Origin: JBCCGR01 sp039029195
Lineage (GTDB): Bacteria > Pseudomonadota > Alphaproteobacteria > Rhizobiales > Rhizobiaceae
Direction: 5' to 3'
Assembly (NCBI GenBank): GCA_039029195.1
Contig: JBCCGR010000015.1
Coordinates: 21,706-85,705, forward strand
DNA: 64,000 bases
In this document: piece after piece, positions 9,116-18,283 of the stretch
Layout of the letters: each line of letters begins with the position of its first letter
How positions within the stretch are numbered: the stretch's first letter is position 1
Notes under the pieces: generated by a model
What the model saw: only the letters and a program-made list of their open reading frames with translations
What the model was told of the DNA's origin: nothing
Databases searched by the model: none
Program-made: the position numbers and the translations under genes

Positions 9116-10573
9116 TCAGGCATTGCCCAAAACGGGGTTTTGCGCATTCTCAAGCGCCTGCTGGTTACGATGGTCTTCCAGCCATTGGGCGATTTGTGCA
9201 TTGACCACCTCGGCACCCTGATCCCAGAAGTCATTGGGCTGTTTTGCAATTTTGAGGGTCAGTTCTTCGGCATAAGGCTCGTTGAGACCCCACGGTTTGG
9301 TGCCTTCGAGAACGCAGATGTACCATTCCAACCACGGATTCCAGTTTGAGCTTTGCTCTTCAATTTTGGTTAATCGTTCGAGGGCTACGGCGATTTGCTC
9401 AGGCGGTTTTCCATCTAGCCAAAGCGGACGGTCAACCAGACCTATCGCGACAAGTTTCGATGCCCGGTCATCCTGTAACATGTTAACCGCTTCTATCTTG
9501 CATTCTCGCCACATTTCTTCGGCGCCGTTCGGGAATTCCCTCCTATCGGCGTTTCTAGCAAACGAAACAGCATATGCCGCAAGCAGCACTGAATCAGCGG
9601 CTAACAGATAGTTTTTGGGGCGATGGTTTATCCAGACCGCGCGATCGGCTGAATTGAGTACGTCTACGGTTGCCAAAACAGCGGCAGATCCGGAACGGGT
9701 GGTGGCTTCAAGTGCCTTTGCCGCGGTAGCAGTAGCGTGGGCTGCAGTTCCGGCAGCGGTCGTTAAATCCCTTTTGAAGTACCTAGTTGCTGCCTGTGAT
9801 ATCAACAGCGCTCGAAACACACACTGGGCGATCTCGTCCACTCGAACGTCATTAAATTCATCCTGTTGTTCAAAATGCACTGCAATGGGAAGCACTCGCA
9901 GTGCCGCTCTCGCAGCCATCACCTGCGCGAATTCAATCGGCTGGTTTTCCAGCCACTCCCGCAACTCTTCTTTCGAAGTAAACTTCGGCACCTCCTCACC
10001 ATTCTTGTCCTCCTGCACGGCACCACCCAACTCCGTTGAAGTTTCCTTCCCATAATCCGGCTCAGGCAGATCATCCTGCAATGGTGGATTGTTGGGGGTC
10101 AGGGCATCGAGTGTCTCAGGCGGGACCGAAGCGCCTTGCTCCAGAGCGCTGTAGATTGATCGCATCGATTCAGGGACGACACCGGTCAATTCGGAAAGAT
10201 TGACAAGCCTATCTTCAATTTCGGCGGGACGATCCAGAAACAAGGGCTGGTGCAGCAGGGCGACAGGGACGATCCCGTTTGCGCGATGTTTCAAGTCGAT
10301 GAGAAACTCCGGGTCACCTGCCTCATCTTGAACACGTTCAAGAAGCGTGAGCGCGCTTTCAGACTCAAACGCGCCTTCCTGACACCGGCGCAGCAGATCA
10401 ATTGCTTTTTGAAAACTCTCCCTGACTTCAAGCACTTCCGAAGGATCAAGCGAAGAAGAACCCATCGGCGTGGTGCGTGGCAACAACCGCAGCACCGACC
10501 GCACGGCTAGAACCGCCCGAAACGGTTCGGCTTCCGCCCTGATGCGTTGTGAAAGCGTTTCGTCCACCGCCAC
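9116..10573 (-). CDS. Hypothetical protein with internal duplication, N-terminal part of a TGA-split ORF
   Basis: A 485-residue, largely helical cytoplasmic-looking protein that I do not recognise. It has an internal repeat. Residues about 17-33 (FRAVLAVRSVLRLLP) resemble about 220-236 (FAQVMAARAALRVLP). PLFLDRPAEIEDRL near residue 111 resembles PLWLDGKPPEQIAV near residue 383. Near residue 405 is WNPWLEWYICVLEG, a W-W-WY motif I associate with alphaproteobacterial hypothetical proteins (from memory, not searched). The start is GTG at 10573 or the second GTG at 10567, which has better spacing from AGAGG. It ends at a TGA (9116-9118), after which the same frame stays open for another 286 codons. 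Confidence 0.6.
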   Translation of the reverse strand: MAVDETLSQRIRAEAEPFRAVLAVRSVLRLLPRTTPMGSSSLDPSEVLEVRESFQKAIDLLRRCQEGAFESESALTLLERVQDEAGDPEFLIDLKHRANGIVPVALLHQPLFLDRPAEIEDRLVNLSELTGVVPESMRSIYSALEQGASVPPETLDALTPNNPPLQDDLPEPDYGKETSTELGGAVQEDKNGEEVPKFTSKEELREWLENQPIEFAQVMAARAALRVLPIAVHFEQQDEFNDVRVDEIAQCVFRALLISQAATRYFKRDLTTAAGTAAHATATAAKALEATTRSGSAAVLATVDVLNSADRAVWINHRPKNYLLAADSVLLAAYAVSFARNADRREFPNGAEEMWRECKIEAVNMLQDDRASKLVAIGLVDRPLWLDGKPPEQIAVALERLTKIEEQSSNWNPWLEWYICVLEGTKPWGLNEPYAEELTLKIAKQPNDFWDQGAEVVNAQIAQWLEDHRNQQALENAQNPVLGNA

Positions 10574-10768
10574 CCTCTTTTGTTGTAGCGCAGTCTATAG
10601 GTTGCAACGGGTTGTTCAAGACAATGTCGGGATTACAGAATTCTGACTTGCGCAGCGTTCTACCATGCCGCCCACCACCCATCACCACCGGTGGCACCCG
10701 TGGTGTTCTCGTGCGCTCCAAGCACCGTTGTTGGCTGACAGTCTGTACCCGTCACTAGAAAAACACAT

Positions 10769-11470
10769 CTACAACACGGTGCGCATGCGATAGCCGTCGG
10801 CGTAGATCATTTTCACGTCGGTGATGGGAACATCATTGTCCCAGGTTGTTCGTTCGACCACGAACAGCGCGGTGTTGATAGCCACCTTTAGAACATCAGC
10901 CACTTTGCCCGTTGCGTTCATTGCCGAAAATGCAATGACACCGGTGGTCAGCGGCGCATTCGCCACGAGCCATTCATTCGCGCTAATCTGGCTCAGGTCG
11001 ACCTTTCCAATCTCCGGAATGGCTTTCACATTGATCCATCGATCTTCGAACAAATAGGGCTTTCCATCTGCCAGATGCAGAGCCTCTGTTTTCAGAAACT
11101 TGTCGCCACCGGGATGCTTCATGCGGCCACGAGCATCACTTGGGGGGACTTCGAGCTTCGAAGAAATTAGAGCGTAGCCATATTCCTGGTTTCGATCTTC
11201 GATTTCTTGTCTGACGATTGGGATATGGAGCGTGGCCTTGCGCACCGGATGAAGCGTTACGCGCGTTCCCGCCCTGCGTTTGCGGTCAACTAACCCCTGC
11301 TCGGCCAGGAAACGAAGCGCGCGGTTGACGGTTGCGCGCGCGCAGCCGAACTCTTCTGCAAGATCACTCTCATTTGGAATCAGTTGGCCAGGTTGCCAGA
11401 CACGGGACTGGATGCGCCGCCGCAATTCGCCTTCGATAGATCGCCAGCTATGTATGCTGCTTGTTGCCAA
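10769..11470 (-). CDS. hutC: HutC-type GntR family histidine utilisation repressor
   Basis: A 233-residue GntR regulator of the HutC subfamily. It has an N-terminal winged helix (about residues 10-75, with ESDLAEEFGCARATVNRALR) and a C-terminal UTRA ligand domain that in relatives binds urocanate. I place the start at TTG 11470, which has an ideal AGGAGG 5 bp upstream. A TTG at 11488 in the same frame is possible but overlaps that ribosome binding site. It lies 73 bp downstream of hutF on the same strand, and the likely operator is the palindrome at 12941-12958. Confidence 0.87.
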   Translation of the reverse strand: MATSSIHSWRSIEGELRRRIQSRVWQPGQLIPNESDLAEEFGCARATVNRALRFLAEQGLVDRKRRAGTRVTLHPVRKATLHIPIVRQEIEDRNQEYGYALISSKLEVPPSDARGRMKHPGGDKFLKTEALHLADGKPYLFEDRWINVKAIPEIGKVDLSQISANEWLVANAPLTTGVIAFSAMNATGKVADVLKVAINTALFVVERTTWDNDVPITDVKMIYADGYRMRTVL

Positions 11471-11543
11471 CTGTTCCTCCTGAGGCAATGCTTCTTAGAA
11501 GCTGGTTCAACGCAGCGTCGATCTGCATTACCAAACACCCGGT

Positions 11544-12905
11544 TCACAACTCGAGTGCATTCAACACATCCACATAGCGTTGCTGGATAGACTCGCGGCT
11601 GACATGCTGTCCTGCCTGGACCATATGCCGACCGGCGGACCATACATCTGTGATGGCTCGATCGTCGGCAGCAAAAACAAAACTGTCCAGCAGTGTATCT
11701 CCCGAGCGATTGGCAAAGGTTGGATTTGACCCATCCAATGCCGCGAGGTCTGCCCAATGGCCGACTTCAATCTTACCAGTTTTTCGATTGGCGGCCTGAG
11801 CACCACCTTTGGTGACCGCATCAAGCAGTCGCCTACCGGTGGAGAGATGTTCGGTGGCGAAAGCCGCACGTGTGTGATCGCGAAGCCGTTGAGAATAATC
11901 CAGAGTGCGGAGCTCTTCGCTCAGCGAAATCCGGATATTGGAATCCGAGCCGACGGCAATCGCCCCTCCATGATCCATCCAGGAGATTCCATCGAAAATA
12001 CCATCGCCGAGACTTGATTCAGTGATCGGGCAGAGACCTGCAACCGCGCCTGTTTTTGCCAGACTCTCCGTTTCGTGCGCCAGCATTTGGGTGCAGTGGA
12101 TAAGGCACCATCTTCGGTCAATGTCGATGTTGTCGAGCGCCCATTCAACCGGTCGTTTTCCCCAGTGTGACTTGACTTCATCGACCTCGGGAATCTGTTC
12201 AGCAAGATGCAGATGAACCGGGCCTGCAGGCACAAGTCGAGCAAGCTTTTCGAAATCCTCCGGGGCAACGGCGCGCAAAGAGTGCGGCGCGACCCCCAAG
12301 TTGCAGTCATCAGGCAGATGCCTGATACCGCTTGCCGCGCCCTCCACCAGTCTGGCGAACTGGTCCAGATCGTTGCCAAACCTTCTTTGGCCATCCGTGA
12401 GCGGACGCCTGTCGCACCCACCGAACTGATAGTGAACCGGCAGGAGAGTGAGACCAATCCCACTCGTCTGGCTGGCGGCGGCGATGCGATGGCTCAGTTC
12501 GGCCAGATTGTCATACGGATTTCCACTGACCTGATGGTGGACATAGTGAAATTCAACGTTCGTGGGATAGCCCGCTTCGAGCATTTCCATTTGAACGAAG
12601 GCGGCGATTGCCTCGATCTGGTCAGGGGTGAGCTGATCGATAAACTTGTACATCAACACGCGCCAGCTCCAGAAGCTGTCGGACTGACCCGATCCGCGCT
12701 GCTCGGTCAGACCAGCCATTGCGCGCTGAAAGGCGTGGCTATGCACGTTTACCGGTGCGGGAATGAGATGATCCACCACTGTCTGATCTTCTCTTGGCTT
12801 TTCGACACCTTCGACCCGTTTGATCCGTCCGTCACTATCAATCTCAATGGATTGGTTCGTCTTCCATCCATTCGGTGTTAGCGCAAATTTCGCGTGGATC
12901 GTCAT
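11544..12905 (-). CDS. hutF: Formimidoylglutamate deiminase
   Basis: A 453-residue amidohydrolase that deiminates N-formimino-L-glutamate to N-formyl-L-glutamate and ammonia, step 4 of the five-step histidine pathway. Visible family features are the metal ligands in NVHSHAFQRAMAG near residue 54, HLHLAEQ near residue 232, HCTQM near residue 269, and GSDSNIRIS near residue 316. Length and the AFQRAMAG block are typical of HutF. It is divergent from hutI across a 93-bp gap with the HutC-type palindrome. Presence of HutF with HutG means the locus uses the formylglutamate route. Confidence 0.94.
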   Translation of the reverse strand: MTIHAKFALTPNGWKTNQSIEIDSDGRIKRVEGVEKPREDQTVVDHLIPAPVNVHSHAFQRAMAGLTEQRGSGQSDSFWSWRVLMYKFIDQLTPDQIEAIAAFVQMEMLEAGYPTNVEFHYVHHQVSGNPYDNLAELSHRIAAASQTSGIGLTLLPVHYQFGGCDRRPLTDGQRRFGNDLDQFARLVEGAASGIRHLPDDCNLGVAPHSLRAVAPEDFEKLARLVPAGPVHLHLAEQIPEVDEVKSHWGKRPVEWALDNIDIDRRWCLIHCTQMLAHETESLAKTGAVAGLCPITESSLGDGIFDGISWMDHGGAIAVGSDSNIRISLSEELRTLDYSQRLRDHTRAAFATEHLSTGRRLLDAVTKGGAQAANRKTGKIEVGHWADLAALDGSNPTFANRSGDTLLDSFVFAADDRAITDVWSAGRHMVQAGQHVSRESIQQRYVDVLNALEL

Positions 12906-12940
12906 TCTTTGTGTGCCCGTTTTTGTTGCGCCAAGATTTC

Positions 12941-12958
12941 TATTTGTATATACAAATA
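12941..12958. promoter_or_regulatory. HutC operator (18-bp perfect palindrome)
   Basis: The perfect palindrome TATTTGTATATACAAATA lies in the divergent hutF-hutI gap. Its TGTATATACA core matches the published HutC recognition sequence in Pseudomonas and rhizobia. It overlaps a weak -35 (TACAAA, 12951-12956) placed 17 bp from a TATAAC -10 (12974-12979) for hutI. Control of both arms by the nearby HutC is inferred. Confidence 0.75.
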
Positions 12959-12998
12959 AATTATTAGCATGCGTATAACAACCTCTACAAAGTGACCG

Positions 12999-14201
12999 AT
13001 GACGACCGTTCTGAAGAATGCGCGACTGGCGACACTGACCGGAAGCGAGCCCTACGGGCTGATCGAAGATGCTTCACTTGTCATCGAAGACGGCTCAATC
13101 AGTTGGGTTGGTGAGACGAAGTCGCTTCCCAAGCAATTCAACTCACTGCCATCACACGATGTGAGCGGAAATCTGATCACGCCAGCATTGATTGACTGCC
13201 ACACGCATCTTGTTTTTGGCGGTGATCGGGCCAGGGAATTCGAGCAACGACTTTTGGGTGTTTCCTACGAAGAGATCGCAAGGTCAGGTGGGGGAATCCT
13301 GTCCACCGTCAACGCGACCCGCAACGCCTCACTGGACGAACTAATCGATGCCGCATTGCCGCGACTTGATGCGCTCATCAGCGAAGGTGTGGCGACTGTA
13401 GAAATCAAGTCAGGCTACGGTCTGGACATACAAACCGAGCTCAACATGCTGCGTGCGGCGCGGTCGCTTGCTTCACGGCGGAACGTGCGAGTCGAAACCA
13501 GTTTTCTAGGCGCCCACGCGGTGCCACCCGAGTTCAAGGATCGCGCCGACGCCTACATTGATGACGTCTGTATCCCAGCCCTGAAAGAGGCTGTGGCCGA
13601 AGGGTTGGTCGATTGCGTGGACGGATTTTGCGAGAACATTGCATTCTCGGCTGCGCAAATTGAACGCGTCCTCAAGGCAGCGCGGGAACTTGAAGTCCCG
13701 GTCAAGCTGCACGCCGAACAATTGTCCCATCAGGGCGGTACTGCATTGGCAGCACAATATGGTGCGTTGAGTGCCGATCATGTTGAATATGCAACGGATG
13801 ATGATGCGCGCCTGATGGCCGCCTCTCAAACGGTTGCGGTGATCCTGCCCGGTGCGTTTTACACGCTGAATGAAACGCAGAAACCACCGGTCGAAGCCTT
13901 CCGAAAGCACAAGGTGCCCATGGCTATCGCAACCGATGCGAACCCGGGGTCATCGCCATTGTTCTCTCCTTTGTTGGCCATGAACATGTCCTGCACCCTG
14001 TTCAAGCTGACACCGCAGGAAGCTCTTGAAGGTGTCACCAAACATGCCGCCAAAGCGCTTGGCCTCGATGATTGTGGGGTTCTTGAGCCGGGAAAAAGAG
14101 CAGACTTTGCCATCTGGAACGTCAATCATCCGGCAGAGCTCGCCTATACAATTGGCTTCAATCCCCTCACTGAACGATGGGTTGCGGGGGAGTGCATTTG
14201 A
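12999..14201 (+). CDS. hutI: Imidazolonepropionase
   Basis: A 400-residue amidohydrolase that hydrolyses 4-imidazolone-5-propionate to N-formimino-L-glutamate, step 3 of histidine catabolism. The metal-binding DCHTHLVFGGDRAREFEQR block starts near residue 65. KLHAEQLS lies near residue 237 and IATDANPGSSP near residue 309. The stop codon overlaps the hutH start (TGATG), so the two are translationally coupled. It is the first gene of the hutIHGU operon. Confidence 0.96.
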   Translation: MTTVLKNARLATLTGSEPYGLIEDASLVIEDGSISWVGETKSLPKQFNSLPSHDVSGNLITPALIDCHTHLVFGGDRAREFEQRLLGVSYEEIARSGGGILSTVNATRNASLDELIDAALPRLDALISEGVATVEIKSGYGLDIQTELNMLRAARSLASRRNVRVETSFLGAHAVPPEFKDRADAYIDDVCIPALKEAVAEGLVDCVDGFCENIAFSAAQIERVLKAARELEVPVKLHAEQLSHQGGTALAAQYGALSADHVEYATDDDARLMAASQTVAVILPGAFYTLNETQKPPVEAFRKHKVPMAIATDANPGSSPLFSPLLAMNMSCTLFKLTPQEALEGVTKHAAKALGLDDCGVLEPGKRADFAIWNVNHPAELAYTIGFNPLTERWVAGECI

Positions 14202-15739
14202 TGAAGCTCAAACCCGGTGCTGTAACGCTTGACGATCTGAAACAAATCTGGCTCGGCGACGGGGCGATCTCACTCGATGAAAGCTGCCAGAGCGCGATTG
14301 TGAAGTCGCACCAGGTGGTCGCAGACGTCGCTGCTGGAGAAAACCCGGTCTATGGGATCAACACCGGGTTTGGAAAACTCGCATCGATCAAGATTGAACC
14401 GGAAAACACGTCGGCGCTTCAGCGAAATCTCATCCTTTCGCACTGCTGTGGCGTTGGTGATCCCCTGGATCGCCAGACAACCCGGCTTATGATGACACTG
14501 AAGCTCATTTCGCTCGGTCGTGGAGCGTCCGGTGTTGCGCCATCGACCATCACGATCATTGAGCAAATGCTGGCGGCTGGCATCACCCCGCGCATACCGT
14601 CGCAAGGTTCGGTGGGCGCATCCGGTGACCTCGCACCGCTCGCCCACATGGCAGCCGTGATGATTGGTGAAGGGGAAGCCTGGGTTGACGGGAACCTTTG
14701 TCCGGGAGGGGAAGCACTACAAAAGAAGGGCCTAGAGCCGATCACGCTCGGCGCCAAGGAGGGTCTAGCCCTCATCAACGGGACACAGTTTTCCACCGCC
14801 TGCGCGTTGTCCGCCCTGTTTCAGGCTTGGCTCAACGCTCAATCATCGCTCGCTATTTCAGCGCTTTCCACCGACGCCATCATGGGTTCGACCGATCCGC
14901 TGACGGAAGAAATTCACACACTGCGGGGACATGCCGGTCAAATCGAGACCGCTGCTGCGATGAGAGAAATAATCGCCGGATCAGAAATTCGCGAGAGCCA
15001 CAGAGAGGATGATCAACGGGTCCAGGATCCCTACTGTATACGATGCCAACCGCAGGTTCTTGGAGCGGCGCTCGATGTGTTGCGTTTTGCAGCAAGTACG
15101 CTCGAAGTTGAAGCGAACGCCGCAACGGACAATCCCTTGGTTCTGACGAAAACTGGCGATGTCGTTTCCGGTGGCAACTTCCATGCTGAGCCCGTGGCCT
15201 TTGCCGCCGATCAGATTGCCATCGCGCTCTCCGAGATCGGAGCCATTGCGCAACGGCGGGTCGCACTGATGGTTGATCCGACTTTGTCTCACGATCTTCC
15301 GGCATTTCTGACGCCCGAACCCGGGCTGAATTCCGGTTTCATGATCGCGGAAGTGACAACTGCTGCACTCATGAGCGAGAACAAGCATCTGGCAAACCCC
15401 TGTTCAACCGACTCAACCCCCACATCTGCCAATCAGGAAGATCATGTCAGCATGGCTGCCCATGCGGCGATGCGCTTGCATCGTATGAACCGGAATCTGA
15501 GCCATATAATCGCCGTCGAAGCGCTTTGTGCCTCTCAAGGCGTGGAATTCAGAGCACCGCTCAAGACCAGTTCAAAGCTTCAATCGGTCATGGAGGCCAT
15601 TCGGCGCGCCTCCCCTCCCCTTAGGGAAGACCGATATCTGTCCAACGAAATGACGGCACTCGCTGCACTGGTTACGGACGGAACGCTTTGCAGCGGATTG
15701 AACCTGCCGGAGCTGGAAATTCCGAGGGCTCCGCGATGA
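14201..15739 (+). CDS. hutH: Histidine ammonia-lyase
   Basis: A 512-residue lyase that removes ammonia from L-histidine to give urocanate, the first step of the pathway. The MIO prosthetic group forms from Ala140-Ser141-Gly142 in the GSVGASGDLAPLAHM block. Tyr51 in NPVYGINTGFGKL is the conserved catalytic tyrosine. The ATG at 14201 overlaps the hutI stop. A start 24 bp upstream would sit within hutI and is less likely. The 3' end overlaps hutG by ATGA. Confidence 0.97.
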   Translation: MKLKPGAVTLDDLKQIWLGDGAISLDESCQSAIVKSHQVVADVAAGENPVYGINTGFGKLASIKIEPENTSALQRNLILSHCCGVGDPLDRQTTRLMMTLKLISLGRGASGVAPSTITIIEQMLAAGITPRIPSQGSVGASGDLAPLAHMAAVMIGEGEAWVDGNLCPGGEALQKKGLEPITLGAKEGLALINGTQFSTACALSALFQAWLNAQSSLAISALSTDAIMGSTDPLTEEIHTLRGHAGQIETAAAMREIIAGSEIRESHREDDQRVQDPYCIRCQPQVLGAALDVLRFAASTLEVEANAATDNPLVLTKTGDVVSGGNFHAEPVAFAADQIAIALSEIGAIAQRRVALMVDPTLSHDLPAFLTPEPGLNSGFMIAEVTTAALMSENKHLANPCSTDSTPTSANQEDHVSMAAHAAMRLHRMNRNLSHIIAVEALCASQGVEFRAPLKTSSKLQSVMEAIRRASPPLREDRYLSNEMTALAALVTDGTLCSGLNLPELEIPRAPR

Positions 15740-16533
15740 ACATTGAAACCTCAAGAGGGTCCGGCCCCATTGTGCTGGGGCTTCCTCACACGGGCCTCGA
15801 CGTTCCAGCAGAGATTGACGAAAACCTGAATGAGCTTGGCCGATCGCTTGTCGACACGGACTGGCATATCCACACGCTCTATGAGGGCCTTGTTCCCGAC
15901 GTTACAACGGTTCGCACCAGGATCCATCGCTATGTCATTGACGTAAATCGCGACCCGTCTGGTGTTTCTCTTTATCCCGGCCAGAACACAACGACCCTTG
16001 TGCCGCTGATTGACTTCGATGGGAATGATATCTGGAATGTTCGCCCCACAGAAGAAGATATTGAAGCGCGCAAACAGGCGTTTCACACGATCTACCATAC
16101 CGCGCTTTGGGCAGAATTGGAGCGTGTGAAGGAGAAGCATGGATTTGCCATTCTCTATGATTGCCATTCAATCCGTTCCCGGATTCCGTTCCTGTTTGAA
16201 GGCACCCTGCCCGGCTTCAACATTGGCACCAACAATGGCGCGACCTGCAGTCCGCTAGTCGAGAAAGCAGTTCTGGACATCTGCGAAAAGGCCGACAGCT
16301 ACACCACCGTCCTGAACGGCCGCTTCAAGGGCGGCTGGACCACAAGACATTACGGACAACCGGACGAAAATATTCACGCCATTCAGATGGAACTGGCGCA
16401 ATCCACCTATCTGGAAACCGAACAACCGCCGTTCTCGTTCGACAAAAAAAAGGCCGAGCGACTGCGGGTCCACCTGAGGGCCATTCTTGAAGGCCTGACC
16501 GAAACGGCAAAATTGCTTGGAGCAAGACCATGA
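15736..16533 (+). CDS. hutG: N-formylglutamate amidohydrolase
   Basis: A 265-residue zinc-dependent deformylase that releases L-glutamate and formate from N-formyl-L-glutamate, the last step of the five-step route. Family blocks are GLPHTGLDVP near residue 15 and YDCHSIRSRIPFLF near residue 146. The ATG at 15736 overlaps the hutH stop as ATGA; an upstream in-frame ATG at 15688 lies inside hutH. The 3' end overlaps hutU by ATGA. Confidence 0.94.
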   Translation: MNIETSRGSGPIVLGLPHTGLDVPAEIDENLNELGRSLVDTDWHIHTLYEGLVPDVTTVRTRIHRYVIDVNRDPSGVSLYPGQNTTTLVPLIDFDGNDIWNVRPTEEDIEARKQAFHTIYHTALWAELERVKEKHGFAILYDCHSIRSRIPFLFEGTLPGFNIGTNNGATCSPLVEKAVLDICEKADSYTTVLNGRFKGGWTTRHYGQPDENIHAIQMELAQSTYLETEQPPFSFDKKKAERLRVHLRAILEGLTETAKLLGARP

Positions 16534-18206
16534 CACAACCATCTGCGGGATCACGCCACAATCAGCGCGACGTCTTTCCTCCGACGGGAACCGACATCTC
16601 GGCGAAGTCCTGGCTCACGGAAGCGCCAATGCGCATGTTGATGAACAATCTGCATCCCGATGTTGCTGAAAACCCTCACGAACTGGTGGTGTATGGCGGC
16701 ATTGGTCGAGCAGCGCGGACGTGGGACGACTTCGACAACATGGTGGCGGCGCTCAAATCCTTGAACGATGACGAGACAATGCTCGTTCAGTCCGGCAAGC
16801 CGGTTGGTGTTTTCCGCACGCACAAGGACGCTCCGCGCGTTCTGATAGCGAATTCCAACCTCGTCCCTCACTGGGCAAACTGGGACCACTTCAACGAACT
16901 CGATAAACGCGGCCTCGCCATGTATGGCCAGATGACCGCCGGATCGTGGATTTACATTGGTACGCAGGGCATTGTTCAGGGAACCTACGAAACCTTCGTT
17001 GAGGCCGGTCGCCAACATTACAATGGCGATCTGACAGGCAAATGGATCCTCACCGCCGGGCTGGGCGGCATGGGTGGTGCGCAACCGCTCGCTGCCGTTA
17101 TGGCGGGAGCCTGCTGCCTCGTGGTCGAATGCGACGAGACTCGCGCCGATTTTCGTCTTCGAACCCGCTATCTGGACGAGAAGGCCAGTTCGCTTGATGA
17201 AGCGCTGTCGCTCATCGAAAAATGGACGAAGGCCGGAGAAGCCAAATCCGTCGGCCTGATTGGAAATGCTGCTGATGTGTTTCCTGAACTCGTCAAACGC
17301 GGTGTGCGGCCTGATATCGTGACCGACCAGACAAGCGCGCATGATCCGCTTCATGGCTATCTGCCGCAAGGATGGGGTTTGGCGGAATGGCGCGAGAAGC
17401 AGGAAAGCGATCCGAAGTCCGTCGAAGCTGCCGCCCGCGCATCCATGAAAACGCATGTGCAGGCGATGGTCGATTTCTGGAACGCCAGTGTTCCAACGCT
17501 CGACTATGGAAACAACATCCGACAGGTCGCCCTTGAAGAGGGTTTGGAAAACGCGTTTGCATTTCCGGGTTTTGTGCCGGCCTACATTCGCCCGCTGTTC
17601 TGCAGGGGTATCGGCCCGTTTCGATGGTGTGCCCTGTCCGGCGATCCTGAAGACATCTACAAGACGGACGCGAGGGTCAAAGAGCTCGTTGACGATGCCC
17701 ATCTGCACAATTGGCTCGACATGGCGCGCGAGCGCATTTCATTTCAGGGATTGCCTGCCCGCATTTGCTGGGTCGGCCTGGGGGTTCGCCACAAGCTTGG
17801 TCTCGCGTTCAACGAGATGGTTCGAAACGGTGAGTTGTCCGCTCCGGTGGTGATTGGTCGCGACCATCTGGATTCAGGTTCTGTTGCTTCGCCCAACCGC
17901 GAGACGGAAGCCATGAAAGATGGTTCAGATGCCGTTTCCGACTGGCCACTGCTCAATGCTTTGCTCAACACGGCTTCCGGCGCGACATGGGTTTCGCTTC
18001 ATCATGGCGGAGGCGTTGGCATGGGCTTTTCCCAGCACGCTGGCATGGTGATTTGTTGTGATGGCACTAAGGACGCGGATGCACGACTGGAGCGCGTTCT
18101 GTGGAACGATCCAGCCTCAGGCGTTATGCGCCACGCCGACGCCGGTTATGAAGAAGCACGAGACTGTGCGTCGCAACACGGTTTGAACCTGCCGGGAATT
18201 TTGTGA
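16530..18206 (+). CDS. hutU: Urocanate hydratase
   Basis: A 558-residue NAD+-dependent hydratase converting urocanate to 4-imidazolone-5-propionate, step 2 of the pathway. Conserved blocks are MLMNNLHPDVAENP near residue 31, the NAD-binding TAGLGGMGGAQPLA near residue 175, and HHGGGVGMGFSQHAG near residue 491. CRGIGPFRW near residue 358 includes the conserved active-site cysteine. It is the last gene of the translationally coupled hutIHGU operon. No obvious terminator follows. Confidence 0.97.
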   Translation: MTQPSAGSRHNQRDVFPPTGTDISAKSWLTEAPMRMLMNNLHPDVAENPHELVVYGGIGRAARTWDDFDNMVAALKSLNDDETMLVQSGKPVGVFRTHKDAPRVLIANSNLVPHWANWDHFNELDKRGLAMYGQMTAGSWIYIGTQGIVQGTYETFVEAGRQHYNGDLTGKWILTAGLGGMGGAQPLAAVMAGACCLVVECDETRADFRLRTRYLDEKASSLDEALSLIEKWTKAGEAKSVGLIGNAADVFPELVKRGVRPDIVTDQTSAHDPLHGYLPQGWGLAEWREKQESDPKSVEAAARASMKTHVQAMVDFWNASVPTLDYGNNIRQVALEEGLENAFAFPGFVPAYIRPLFCRGIGPFRWCALSGDPEDIYKTDARVKELVDDAHLHNWLDMARERISFQGLPARICWVGLGVRHKLGLAFNEMVRNGELSAPVVIGRDHLDSGSVASPNRETEAMKDGSDAVSDWPLLNALLNTASGATWVSLHHGGGVGMGFSQHAGMVICCDGTKDADARLERVLWNDPASGVMRHADAGYEEARDCASQHGLNLPGIL

Positions 18207-18283
18207 AATCGGCCACCTAAATGTGTACGCAGCGAAGCTCAGCTAGGGCGAGGCTCTCGACACCTGGTTTAACTCACCTGTCG

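Noticed and set aside
9116..9118. Selenocysteine at the in-frame TGA
   Set aside because: The protein is not a known selenoprotein, the residues around the TGA show no redox motif, and I see no evident SECIS hairpin just downstream. Nonsense mutation is simpler.
16551..17708. A 385-codon minus-strand open frame opposite hutU
   Set aside because: The plus strand clearly encodes urocanate hydratase; the antisense frame has no family features.
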